Shown here one piece after another: positions 1-5,182 of a DNA stretch of 5,182 bases. A program made the translations under genes and the position numbers. Source of the DNA: Chloroflexota bacterium (GTDB lineage Bacteria; Chloroflexota; Anaerolineae; Promineifilales; Promineifilaceae). The notes under the pieces are model-generated. The model had not been told where the DNA came from, searched no databases, and saw only the letters and a list, made by a program, of their open reading frames with translations. Position 1 is the stretch's first letter. Every line of letters starts with the position of its first letter. Location: the NCBI GenBank assembly GCA_020353135.1, contig CP070688.1, positions 540,305 to 545,486 on the forward strand. Direction: 5' to 3'.

Positions 1-98
1 ATCTGTTGTCGAAGCGCTGGCGCTGAAAAAGCATCTAACCGCTCGCTAAGGGTGATGACATGTACTTTTATCGTGTGTTCTTGAAGCAATATATTCAT
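1..98 (-). CDS. STAS-domain protein, probable anti-sigma-factor antagonist (N-terminal fragment)
   Basis: This gene starts inside the window and runs off the left edge; 32 complete codons are visible. The ATG at 98-96 has a GGAG Shine-Dalgarno site at 108-111, nine bases upstream. The protein begins MNILLQEHTIKV and continues with LSERLDAFSAPAL at residues 17-29. A short beta strand, then (G/S)-x-(L/F)-DA and a helix rich in Ala and Leu, is the opening pattern of STAS proteins such as SpoIIAA and RsbV. The STAS protein at 1716-2072 has the matching stretch EGRFDAHTVPAA. The conserved phospho-serine loop lies beyond the edge, so phosphorylation competence cannot be judged. It follows the phosphatase gene on the same strand after 349 bases, so it may have its own promoter. 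The family call rests on a short stretch, but the start, ribosome site and motif agree. Confidence 0.72.
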   Translation of the reverse strand, partial: MNILLQEHTIKVHVITLSERLDAFSAPALRQQ

Positions 99-447
99 TT
101 TATTCGTCTCCAAAATTGGTCGTAACTTGCTATCTGTACGCTTATTGTCCCAAACTCTTCTGACGGAATGACTGACGATAACGGTCTATTTGGGCTGGGT
201 TTTACAGGAGTAGCGTTATTGAGGACCTGCTGCGGGATAGGGTTGCGAAGCGAACCTCGAAGTCCTTTCCAAACTAGCTCTGCATGATGACCGAGCGTCT
301 CTGTGGTGTGTCATCAAAAAAGGTTAAGTGAGCCGAGTCAAGGTCGGGCGAAGAACGATAGCTTTATTCGGTTGTACGGCAATTAGAATGAGAAATTGGG
401 GACTATTTTGGGGAAAGGCGCGGATGGAAGATCGTTTCCGCGGCGAC
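99..447. other. 349-base intergenic region without a convincing gene
   Basis: The region lies between the end of the phosphatase gene and the start of the left-edge STAS gene, both on the minus strand. No reading frame here has a good ribosome site together with protein-like composition. It must hold the 3' untranslated end of the four-gene operon and probably the promoter of the STAS gene, but no clear -35/-10 pair is visible on the minus strand. Visible structure is limited to a 7-bp inverted repeat (285-316), a run of six A at 316-321, and two TGACG copies 12 bases apart (161 and 173). No convincing intrinsic terminator follows the phosphatase stop. Confidence 0.6.
285..316. repeat. Inverted repeat TGATGAC-N18-GTCATCA
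   Basis: The arms at 285-291 and 310-316 are perfect 7-bp reverse complements. The right arm runs into six A residues (316-321). On the minus strand the T run precedes the stem, and on the plus strand A rather than T follows it, so this is not an intrinsic terminator in either direction. It could be an operator or a chance dyad. It lies about 190 bases upstream of the left-edge STAS start. Confidence 0.3.
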
Positions 448-1683
448 CTATTTGGCCAGGCCCCGGATCACAACCAGTGTTTGATCATCAGCCTGTGGTT
501 GGCCGTCAGCATATACGTCGACGGCCGTCAGAAGTTCGTGTGCGATAGTCGCGGCAGGGCGATCGGCCAAGTTGTCGGTAAGATTTAATAGGCTCTCTTG
601 ACCAAAGAGTTCCCCGTCTTGATTACGCGCTTCGTTCAAGCCATCCGTGCTAATAATGAGCAGATCCCCCTCACCAAACCGCAAGCTCCGGTCCTCAACC
701 TGGGATTCAGTCAAGACACCTATAGGCACACCGTCGGCCACCAGAAGCTGCGCCGTGCCGCCGTGCGGCCGGTAGATTACCGGCGAATGCCCGGCGTTGG
801 CATATCGCAATATTCTTTCCTCAGCGTCATAAGTGGCAACAAACAAAGTTGCGAACATGCTTGTCTCGGTGAAGTCATCGTACAAACTGGCATTTGTCTG
901 CTCAATGGCTGTGGCTGGACTCGCCTGCTCTCCGAATTGCCAAGCGTTGCGAAGGGTTGTTCGCACCATGGCCATCAGCAACGCGGCCGGCATGCCCTTG
1001 CCAGATACGTCACCTACACAGACGTGGAACTGCTGATGGTCGTCAACGAGGAAGTCATAAGTGTCACCGCCGACGTGCAATGCCGGTTCGCTGAATCCAG
1101 CAATATCCAATCCGGGGACATCCGTAGGGCGCTGAGGCAAGAGTTGCATTTGGACATCTCGAGCCAACTTCAACTCTGTTTGGACTCTGGCTTCGGCGAC
1201 CCTTTGCTCAGCGAAGAGCAGATTCTCAAAGTAGATTCCTGCCTGATTGACAATTGCCTGACCAAGCTTTCGATCCGGCGAGGCCATTAGTCCATCAACT
1301 TTGTTGGCAACAGCCAAGACGCCGACAATATCCTCATTCAGTTGCAGGGGCAATACCAAAAGACTTTCATAGCCTGGCACTTGATTCTGCAGAATATAGT
1401 AAGGACTGGCTTGAATCTGATGCAACCATATCCGGAGCCTATCTTCTGAGATGATCTCGTTTGACTGGAATTGGCTGACGATTAGGGGGCGATTCGGTAC
1501 GGCTACGATAACGCCCGCTGCCTGCGCTTTCATTGTCCGGGTAACCAGATGAACCAGTTCCTTAACGGCATCTTCAATGCTTCGTTTCTGGCGCATGGCC
1601 TGACTAAGCTCGTACAATGCCAACTGTTGATCTTGGCTATTGACGAGTTCGGCCGCCAACTCGGCTGTGGTCACTTCGGACAT
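448..1683 (-). CDS. GAF-domain SpoIIE/RsbU-type PP2C serine phosphatase
   Basis: A 411-residue cytosolic Mn/Mg-dependent serine phosphatase of the RsbU/SpoIIE family. Such enzymes dephosphorylate STAS antagonist proteins so that they can sequester an anti-sigma kinase. Residues about 20-160 look like a GAF sensor domain, including the strand GVLAVANKVDG at 121-131. A helical linker at 161-180 leads into QLLPQRP and the catalytic domain. Metal-binding motifs are intact: GGDTYDF (205-211), GDVSGKGMPAAL (224-235), NAGHSP (296-301), STDGLNEA (345-352) and DDQTLVVI (399-406). There is no signal peptide or membrane segment, so the stimulus is probably cytosolic. I chose the ATG at 1683-1681 because GGGG lies nine bases upstream. 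A TTG at 1719-1717 in the same frame adds 12 residues and overlaps the upstream stop, but has no ribosome site. It is the last gene of the probable operon, 32 bases after the STAS gene that is its likely substrate. The exact substrate is inferred. Confidence 0.93.
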   Translation of the reverse strand: MSEVTTAELAAELVNSQDQQLALYELSQAMRQKRSIEDAVKELVHLVTRTMKAQAAGVIVAVPNRPLIVSQFQSNEIISEDRLRIWLHQIQASPYYILQNQVPGYESLLVLPLQLNEDIVGVLAVANKVDGLMASPDRKLGQAIVNQAGIYFENLLFAEQRVAEARVQTELKLARDVQMQLLPQRPTDVPGLDIAGFSEPALHVGGDTYDFLVDDHQQFHVCVGDVSGKGMPAALLMAMVRTTLRNAWQFGEQASPATAIEQTNASLYDDFTETSMFATLFVATYDAEERILRYANAGHSPVIYRPHGGTAQLLVADGVPIGVLTESQVEDRSLRFGEGDLLIISTDGLNEARNQDGELFGQESLLNLTDNLADRPAATIAHELLTAVDVYADGQPQADDQTLVVIRGLAK

Positions 1684-1715
1684 CACGCTCTGCCCCAATC
1701 TCTTTTGAAATAAGC

Positions 1716-2072
1716 TCAATTCACATCAACGTATGCCCGACTAAACGAGGCAACTGCGTCATCTTCATTGTCGAAGATGTCGATTGCTTTGTCCAGTCGT
1801 GTTAGTTCAAAGATTATCTTGACCGGTTGTTGCAAGCCAAAAATGACGAGATTACCATCGAGTTCGCGACTCCGCTTCATGCCTTTAACCAGCGTCGCCA
1901 AACCAGCCGAATCGACGAAATTTACGTCCTCCATATTGACAACTATTTGTGGCGGCAATTTGGCGGTCACCTCTTCCAGCCACTTACTTGCAGCCGGCAC
2001 GGTATGAGCATCAAACCTGCCCTCTAGCGTCAATATGTCAATACCCTCTAGTTTCATTTCTCCAATCACCAT
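1716..2072 (-). CDS. STAS-domain anti-sigma-factor antagonist (SpoIIAA/RsbV-like)
   Basis: A 118-residue single-domain STAS protein, the usual length for the family. In partner switching, the unphosphorylated form binds an RsbW/SpoIIAB-like kinase and frees its partner, usually a sigma factor; phosphorylation on serine blocks this. The key loop NFVDSAGLATLVKGMK spans residues 51-66, with the expected phospho-acceptor Ser55 in D-S-A-G-L. The opening strand and helix contain LEGRFDAHTVPAA. The ATG at 2072-2070 has a strong AGGAAGG site (2080-2086) seven bases upstream, inside the last codons of the glycosyltransferase gene. It starts three bases after that gene's stop, which points to translational coupling, and is followed by the phosphatase gene. 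No kinase partner is in the window, so it could act on a non-sigma target, as several STAS switch proteins do. Confidence 0.93.
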   Translation of the reverse strand: MVIGEMKLEGIDILTLEGRFDAHTVPAASKWLEEVTAKLPPQIVVNMEDVNFVDSAGLATLVKGMKRSRELDGNLVIFGLQQPVKIIFELTRLDKAIDIFDNEDDAVASFSRAYVDVN

Positions 2073-2075
2073 GAT

Positions 2076-3281
2076 TTAACCTTCCTTGTCCTTAATCAGT
2101 TCTTGCATATGTAGTAAGTACCAATCCACGACATCCGCAATTGGCAGTCCACATGATGCCAGATAATTCTGACGGCCCATCTGAACGCGGCGTTCTGGGT
2201 CATCCAGCACGCGAGCGATCGCTTCTCTTAAGCTTACTGCGCTGCCAGGTTCGAAAAACTCGCCCGCGTAGCCTTCTTCAGTTATCAACTCAGACAGGTC
2301 ACCGATGTGCGGTAATACCACGGCTTTACCGTAGCTGCCGGCCTGGTGAAGCACGCCTGAACTGCCGGTTGTGCTCGTATATGGGAAGACAACAACTGCC
2401 GATTCTTCAAAAATGTGCGGAACCTCTTCTTCGGGTACGTAACCGGTAAACGTAACGCCACCAACATCTTCATACGCCTGGGCCGTGTTCTCAAGATAAC
2501 CAGGGGTGTTCGGGCTGTCACTGCCGGCGACTACTAGTTCTACATTTGGATGCCCATTACTGCGTAACATATCAGTGGCTTCGATCAACTCTTCCACTTT
2601 CTTATAAGTTCCAAACTTGCCGAATGTCATGATACGCATTGGACCTTCGGGCAACTCAAATTCAGGCATGGGTGGTGTTTCAAACGTGCCGTGCGGTGCC
2701 AGAATCACGTTCTCGGCCCCGTACTTGTGCTCCAGGATCTCGACATACTTCGGGATCGTTAAGGCCACCAGGTCCGCTCTTAGCAGCAATCGCGTTGTGA
2801 CATTCCCAAATGCTCGAATCAGACCACTCATTAGGCGGCTATTGGCGAAACCGGCGCTGTCGAGATCAACCGTTTCCATGATGTTGTGCAACAATACGAC
2901 CGTAGGATAGCCGGCCGCTTTGACCAGTGCCGGCGCCGTCAGGCCTATTGCGGCCGCCGCTTTGCCGCTGCCGAAAGTAGCGAACTGCAGGTTGAACAAC
3001 ACGACATCGGGCTTCACCTGTCGTACTGCGCTCAGGATCCGCGTCGCATTGTTGAGGGCGTTAAAGCGCCAACACTGCCGGATTGAGACTGGCGCCCCGC
3101 CATCATCAAAGTTGTATTGCTGGTTGTCCGGTAACTCTTCAACCAGCAGAATGAGTTCTTTGACTTCAGGCTTCTGGCGCAGCGCCTTAACAAAATGGAA
3201 GCCGTATTCGTTCAAGGTGCCCATGCTGGGCGGATGCGTGGTAACCACGGCAACGCGTAGTTCATCTTTAAGCGACTTCAT
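2076..3281 (-). CDS. Glycosyltransferase family 4 (GT-B fold)
   Basis: A 401-residue retaining GT-B glycosyltransferase that probably transfers a sugar from a nucleotide donor to a growing glycan in the cytoplasm. The N-terminal Rossmann domain opens with LRVAVVTTHPPSMGTLNEYG (residues 8-27). The C-terminal donor-binding domain begins near RIMTFGKFGTYKKVEELIEA (216-235), followed by VELVVAGSD (247-255), FTGYVPEEEVPHIF (278-291) and TGSSGVLHQAGSYGKAVV (305-322). In the E-x7-E region, typically EA at the first Glu, this protein has HQA (312-314). No signal peptide or clear membrane helix is visible. The ATG at 3281-3279 is preferred because GGAGAGG (3287-3293) lies five bases upstream. An in-frame ATG at 3299 would add six residues but has only a weak upstream GAAG. 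The chosen start overlaps the GT2 gene by 14 bases, indicating coupled translation. The donor sugar and acceptor cannot be read from the sequence. Confidence 0.92.
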   Translation of the reverse strand: MKSLKDELRVAVVTTHPPSMGTLNEYGFHFVKALRQKPEVKELILLVEELPDNQQYNFDDGGAPVSIRQCWRFNALNNATRILSAVRQVKPDVVLFNLQFATFGSGKAAAAIGLTAPALVKAAGYPTVVLLHNIMETVDLDSAGFANSRLMSGLIRAFGNVTTRLLLRADLVALTIPKYVEILEHKYGAENVILAPHGTFETPPMPEFELPEGPMRIMTFGKFGTYKKVEELIEATDMLRSNGHPNVELVVAGSDSPNTPGYLENTAQAYEDVGGVTFTGYVPEEEVPHIFEESAVVVFPYTSTTGSSGVLHQAGSYGKAVVLPHIGDLSELITEEGYAGEFFEPGSAVSLREAIARVLDDPERRVQMGRQNYLASCGLPIADVVDWYLLHMQELIKDKEG

Positions 3282-4035
3282 AGATACCTCTCCAGTCATT
3301 AAGTTTGATCTTCAGCAAATCTTTGAGGAAGCGCTGGACTTCTTTGCGCGTGTCCACTTTGGAGCCCGGAGCATCTATCCATTGCACTGGTACCTCGGCT
3401 ACCTTAAGCCCATATTTGCGAGCCAGGTAAAGGTGCTCCAAGTCAAATGAAAAACCCATAATCGTCTGGGATAGAATGAGCTTGTCGGCCGCATCCCGGC
3501 TGTACAGCTTGAAACCACACTGGGTATCGAGCACGCCGATTCGCAGGACGTTTTGCACGATCATGCGTAGGCCGCTGCTCATCACACGTCTCAATATCGA
3601 ACGATTGGCCTCTTCCGCACCCGCGGCTGCCCGTGATCCGACGACGATGTCATAACCTTCATCTTCAACCTTGGACCTGAGCGCCACGATTTCCTCAATT
3701 GGTGTGGAATTGTCGGCATCGGCGAAAAGTATGTACTCGCCACGAGCCGCTGCCATTCCTCGGCGAACAGCGCTACCTTTGCCGCCATTCTGCGGCGCAC
3801 GCAACACGCGCATGTTTACGAGGTTAAGACCCTCCGCGATCGAGACCGTATCATCCGTCGATCCATCGTCGGCGATGATCAGTTCCCACGGTATATCCAG
3901 GTCGCAAACCTGCGAAGCAACCGCGCCAATTGTTGGAACTATCCGTTCCGATTCATTATAGGCTGGGATGATGATCGACAGATTTGGCGGCTGTTCGATC
4001 GGGTTGTTTTTCCATTCAAGATACTTGTCGTACAT
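3268..4035 (-). CDS. Glycosyltransferase family 2, polyprenyl/dolichyl-phosphate sugar transferase-like
   Basis: A 255-residue GT-A glycosyltransferase resembling dolichyl-phosphate beta-glucosyltransferase (ALG5) and related polyprenyl-phosphate sugar synthases. Visible motifs are LSIIIPAYNESERI (19-32), the nucleotide-binding ADDGSTDDT (55-63), NGGKGSAVRRGM (83-94), the metal-binding DADNSTP (106-112), DTQCGFKLYSRDAA (170-183) and GFSFDLEHLYLARK (194-207). It lacks the C-terminal membrane helices of some DPM1-type enzymes and the N-terminal helix of eukaryotic ALG5, so it is probably soluble or peripheral at the membrane. By family analogy it would make a lipid-linked sugar for a downstream pathway. 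It is the first gene of the minus-strand operon. The ATG at 4035-4033 has GGAGG at 4040-4044, four bases upstream. Which sugar it uses is unknown; GT2 subfamilies overlap in sequence. Confidence 0.92.
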   Translation of the reverse strand: MYDKYLEWKNNPIEQPPNLSIIIPAYNESERIVPTIGAVASQVCDLDIPWELIIADDGSTDDTVSIAEGLNLVNMRVLRAPQNGGKGSAVRRGMAAARGEYILFADADNSTPIEEIVALRSKVEDEGYDIVVGSRAAAGAEEANRSILRRVMSSGLRMIVQNVLRIGVLDTQCGFKLYSRDAADKLILSQTIMGFSFDLEHLYLARKYGLKVAEVPVQWIDAPGSKVDTRKEVQRFLKDLLKIKLNDWRGIYEVA

Positions 4036-4070
4036 ATTGCCTCCAGATCAAGTTTTTGTTTATATGCCAA

Positions 4071-4101
4071 TGATAATCTGTGATTCTGACGACAATTATC
4101 A
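4071..4101. repeat. Inverted repeat TGATAAT-N17-ATTATCA
   Basis: The arms at 4071-4077 and 4095-4101 are perfect 7-bp reverse complements. The dyad lies 36-66 bases upstream of the GT2 start codon, where it could be an operator or part of the 5' leader. The arms are AT-rich, which makes a chance match more likely. Its arms share the outer TGAT/ATCA bases with the dyad at 285-316, and the overall lengths are nearly the same (31 and 32 bases). Confidence 0.35.
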
Positions 4102-4113
4102 CGGTGTTTACTC

Positions 4114-4142
4114 TTTCCTATTCCTGGGATTTTCACTAGAAT
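4114..4142 (+). promoter_or_regulatory. Possible sigma-A-type promoter for the response regulator gene
   Basis: TAGAAT at 4137-4142 matches five of six bases of the TATAAT consensus. With a 17-base spacer, the -35 position would be TTTCCT (4114-4119), which matches only three of six. Transcription would begin near 4149-4150, about 50 bases before the ATG, and would place the GTTCAA dyad over the start site. The weak -35 makes this tentative; an activator-dependent promoter would look like this. Confidence 0.25.
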
Positions 4143-4144
4143 AA

Positions 4145-4169
4145 GTTCAATACTGTATTTATCTTGAAC
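4145..4169. repeat. Inverted repeat GTTCAA-N13-TTGAAC
   Basis: The arms at 4145-4150 and 4164-4169 are perfect 6-bp reverse complements whose centres are 19 bases apart, about two helical turns. It sits just downstream of the best plus-strand -10 candidate and next to a second palindrome, so an operator role is possible. Chance cannot be excluded from this window alone. Confidence 0.35.
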
Positions 4170-4170
4170 C

Positions 4171-4180
4171 GCCGTACGGC
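4171..4180. repeat. Perfect 10-bp palindrome GCCGTACGGC
   Basis: This fully self-complementary GC-rich sequence begins one base after the GTTCAA/TTGAAC dyad and lies 21 bases before the response regulator ATG, in an otherwise AT-rich region. With no loop it is better suited to binding a dimeric protein as DNA than to forming an RNA hairpin. No known operator is recognised. Confidence 0.35.
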
Positions 4181-4201
4181 TGTTGATTCCAGGGGTTGAG
4201 A

Positions 4202-4927
4202 ATGGAAGAAGTACAAAGAATTCTAGTTGTAGATGATGATCCGGTTACACTCACGTTGGTTCGGCATGTTCTGGAGCAGGCCTATTTTGACGTGTTTACC
4301 GCCGCCTCAGGTGAAGATGGGCTCAATCTTATTAAGCTCAAACGAATACCCCATTTGGCTATTGTGGACATCAACATGCCTCCTGGCATAGATGGATTTA
4401 CCTTCTGCAAAGAAGCACATAAGCGCGTGCCCGCTCTGCCGATTATCATGCTTACCGGGGTCGGCGATGAGTCGACGATCGTGAAAGCTTTTGACGAGTT
4501 CCAGGCTGAGGATTACGTTGTGAAGCCCAAGGATGGCCCGATTCGGGCTGATGAGTTGGTTTCGAGGGTTAGACGCGTCCTGCGCCATCAGCCTGATTAT
4601 TCGTATACCCTTGAGTCAGTGGCTGCGGTCGACGAACGCTTGAGGGTGGATGTAGGCAACCGCAAGGTCTTCGTCGCCGGTGAGGAAGTTGCGCTCACGC
4701 CGACCGAAAACAAGTTGCTCGCGATTCTAATGCGCCACCCCGGTCGTACTCTGGCTAACGACTACCTACTGAGGCAAATATGGCCGATGGAGTCGGCCAA
4801 CGAGGAGCGTCTCCACACCCACGTCTATCGGTTGCGCAAGAAGATTGAACAGGATCCAAAGGAACCGTACTATATTGTATCCGATTGGGGCAGGGGCTAT
4901 ACATTCCCTGCTGCACCTACTACCTGA
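4202..4927 (+). CDS. OmpR/PhoB-family response regulator
   Basis: A 241-residue two-domain DNA-binding response regulator. The receiver (about 5-128) has the acidic cluster DDD at 11-13, phospho-acceptor Asp56 in IVDINMP, Thr85 in MLTGVG and Lys108 in VVKP, so it should be phosphorylatable. Two features are unusual: the loop after Asp56 reads MPPGIDGF, one residue longer than the common MPGMDGF, and KP is followed by KDGPIRADEL instead of a short F-containing turn. The winged helix (about 148-236) contains LTPTENKLLAILMRHPGRTL (165-184), the recognition helix region HTHVYRLRKKIE (205-216) and the wing DWGRGYTF (228-235). The ATG at 4202 has AGGGG at 4191-4195, six bases upstream; the TTG at 4196 would sit directly on that site and is rejected. 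No histidine kinase is adjacent within the window, so it is an orphan here. It is divergent from the glycosyltransferase operon. Confidence 0.93.
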   Translation: MEEVQRILVVDDDPVTLTLVRHVLEQAYFDVFTAASGEDGLNLIKLKRIPHLAIVDINMPPGIDGFTFCKEAHKRVPALPIIMLTGVGDESTIVKAFDEFQAEDYVVKPKDGPIRADELVSRVRRVLRHQPDYSYTLESVAAVDERLRVDVGNRKVFVAGEEVALTPTENKLLAILMRHPGRTLANDYLLRQIWPMESANEERLHTHVYRLRKKIEQDPKEPYYIVSDWGRGYTFPAAPTT

Positions 4928-4986
4928 CCAAAAGCCTCTGGGTCCAAACACCTTATACTCTGACTGGCCGGTTCTAACTTCCCCTC

Positions 4987-5021
4987 AAAATAAGACGGAC
5001 CCACGGGTTGCCCGTGGGTCC
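4987..5021 (-). terminator. Intrinsic terminator of the leftward FG-GAP-like gene
   Basis: An 11-bp perfect stem (4997-5007 with 5011-5021, GGACCCACGGG and its complement) closes a three-base loop. Read on the minus strand, it is followed by TCTTATTTT (4995-4987), a U-rich tail. It begins about 40 bases after the stop of the leftward gene, the expected place. On the plus strand the stem is followed by CACTCATGC with no U tract, so it is at best a weak terminator or transcript-end stabiliser for the convergent response regulator gene. Confidence 0.8.
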
Positions 5022-5061
5022 CACTCATGCTTACCGATTGGAACGCAAGCTAGGGCGGATT

Positions 5062-5182
5062 CTATTTGAGAATAAGTGGCAGGAAGATCTGTTGCATTCC
5101 CTCATAATTCCAGACATGTAGACTGCCGCCAAAATCACCCACGACGACTTCTTGTTCTGAATCGTCGTCTAGGTTTGCCAGG
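5062..5182 (-). CDS. C-terminal end of an FG-GAP/VCBS-like repeat protein (partial)
   Basis: The last 39 codons and a TAG stop (5064-5062) of a gene entering from the right edge. The peptide contains ANLDDDSEQEVVVGDFGG followed by SLHVWNYEG. This matches the pattern of FG-GAP/VCBS beta-propeller repeats, in which an acidic D-x-D-type calcium loop is followed by EVVVG and a strand ending in a W-N-x-x-G turn. Such proteins are usually exported or surface-exposed, often adhesins or lectin-like enzymes. Only the final repeat is visible, so overall architecture, length and function are unknown. The frame is supported by the matching terminator downstream and by the lack of a credible alternative frame. 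It is convergent with the response regulator gene. Confidence 0.65.
   Translation of the reverse strand, partial: LANLDDDSEQEVVVGDFGGSLHVWNYEGMQQIFLPLILK

Larger units (their letters stand above)
4036..4201. promoter_or_regulatory. Divergent regulatory region between the GT operon and the response regulator gene
   Basis: These 166 bases separate two divergently transcribed units and must contain both promoters unless transcription enters from outside. The region is clearly more AT-rich than the flanking genes. It holds three perfect inverted repeats (4071-4101, 4145-4169 and 4171-4180), listed separately. For the minus strand no convincing -35/-10 pair was found, although GATAAT occurs within the first dyad. 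Autoregulation by the adjacent OmpR-type protein would be typical of such an arrangement but is inference. Confidence 0.6.

Noticed and set aside
2..49. Plus-strand open end reading SVVEALALKKHLTAR and a stop, which looks like the C-terminus of a protein
   Set aside because: The opposite strand has an ATG with a good ribosome site and a STAS-like sequence, which explains this stretch better.
222..266. Possible structured RNA: AGGAC/GTCCT enclosing GGTT/AACC
   Set aside because: The stems are 4-5 bp with long unpaired stretches; nothing matches a known RNA family and chance is likely.
419..442. CGCGGA/TCCGCG hairpin just after the phosphatase stop as a terminator
   Set aside because: It has only a 6-bp stem with a 12-base loop and no T tract follows on the minus strand.
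328..588. An 86-codon plus-strand frame starting with GTG
   Set aside because: There is no ribosome site, it runs antisense into the phosphatase 3' end, and its composition is not protein-like.
598..1290. A 230-codon plus-strand open frame
   Set aside because: It lies wholly antisense to the phosphatase, whose catalytic motifs are intact; it starts with TTG and its translation matches no family.
1684..1719. TTG start that would lengthen the phosphatase by 12 residues and overlap the STAS stop
   Set aside because: No Shine-Dalgarno lies upstream of TTG, while the ATG at 1683 has GGGG nine bases away.
2920..3450. A 176-codon plus-strand frame
   Set aside because: It is antisense to both glycosyltransferase genes, and its sequence is a mirror of their codons with no motif of its own.

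Overview
The window is a compact bacterial chromosomal segment with short gaps, clear Shine-Dalgarno sites and a GC content near one half by eye. It combines glycosyltransferases, a SpoIIE-type phosphatase, STAS antagonists, an OmpR-type regulator and an FG-GAP-like protein. That mix would fit Chloroflexota, and it also occurs in cyanobacteria and other phyla. No marker gene here settles the taxonomy, so the assignment is only a weak inference.

Layout, left to right. At the left edge (1-98, minus) lie the first 32 codons of a STAS-domain gene that continues outside the window. A 349-base gap (99-447) without a convincing gene follows. Next come four tightly packed minus-strand genes, transcribed in the order GT2 glycosyltransferase (4035-3268), GT4 glycosyltransferase (3281-2076), STAS anti-sigma-factor antagonist (2072-1716) and GAF + SpoIIE/PP2C phosphatase (1683-448). 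Their junctions are a 14-base overlap, a 3-base gap and a 32-base gap, so they are probably one transcription unit. A 166-base divergent region (4036-4201) with several inverted repeats separates this unit from a plus-strand OmpR/PhoB-type response regulator (4202-4927). An 11-bp hairpin with a U-rich tail on the minus strand (4987-5021) ends a leftward gene. The last 39 codons of that gene (5062-5182) look like an FG-GAP/VCBS-type repeat.

How the genes may work together. The two glycosyltransferases would build or lipid-link a surface glycan. The phosphatase and its adjacent STAS protein are two parts of a partner-switching module, in which a serine kinase and a PP2C phosphatase set the phosphorylation state of a STAS protein. 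No RsbW-like kinase, sigma factor or sensor histidine kinase lies in the window. The same-operon arrangement suggests that the switch controls, or is co-expressed with, polysaccharide synthesis. This is inference from gene order, although partner-switch control of polysaccharide genes is known elsewhere, such as SypA/SypE in Vibrio fischeri and the Hmp proteins of Nostoc. The divergent response regulator is an obvious candidate regulator of the operon, but nothing in the sequence proves it.
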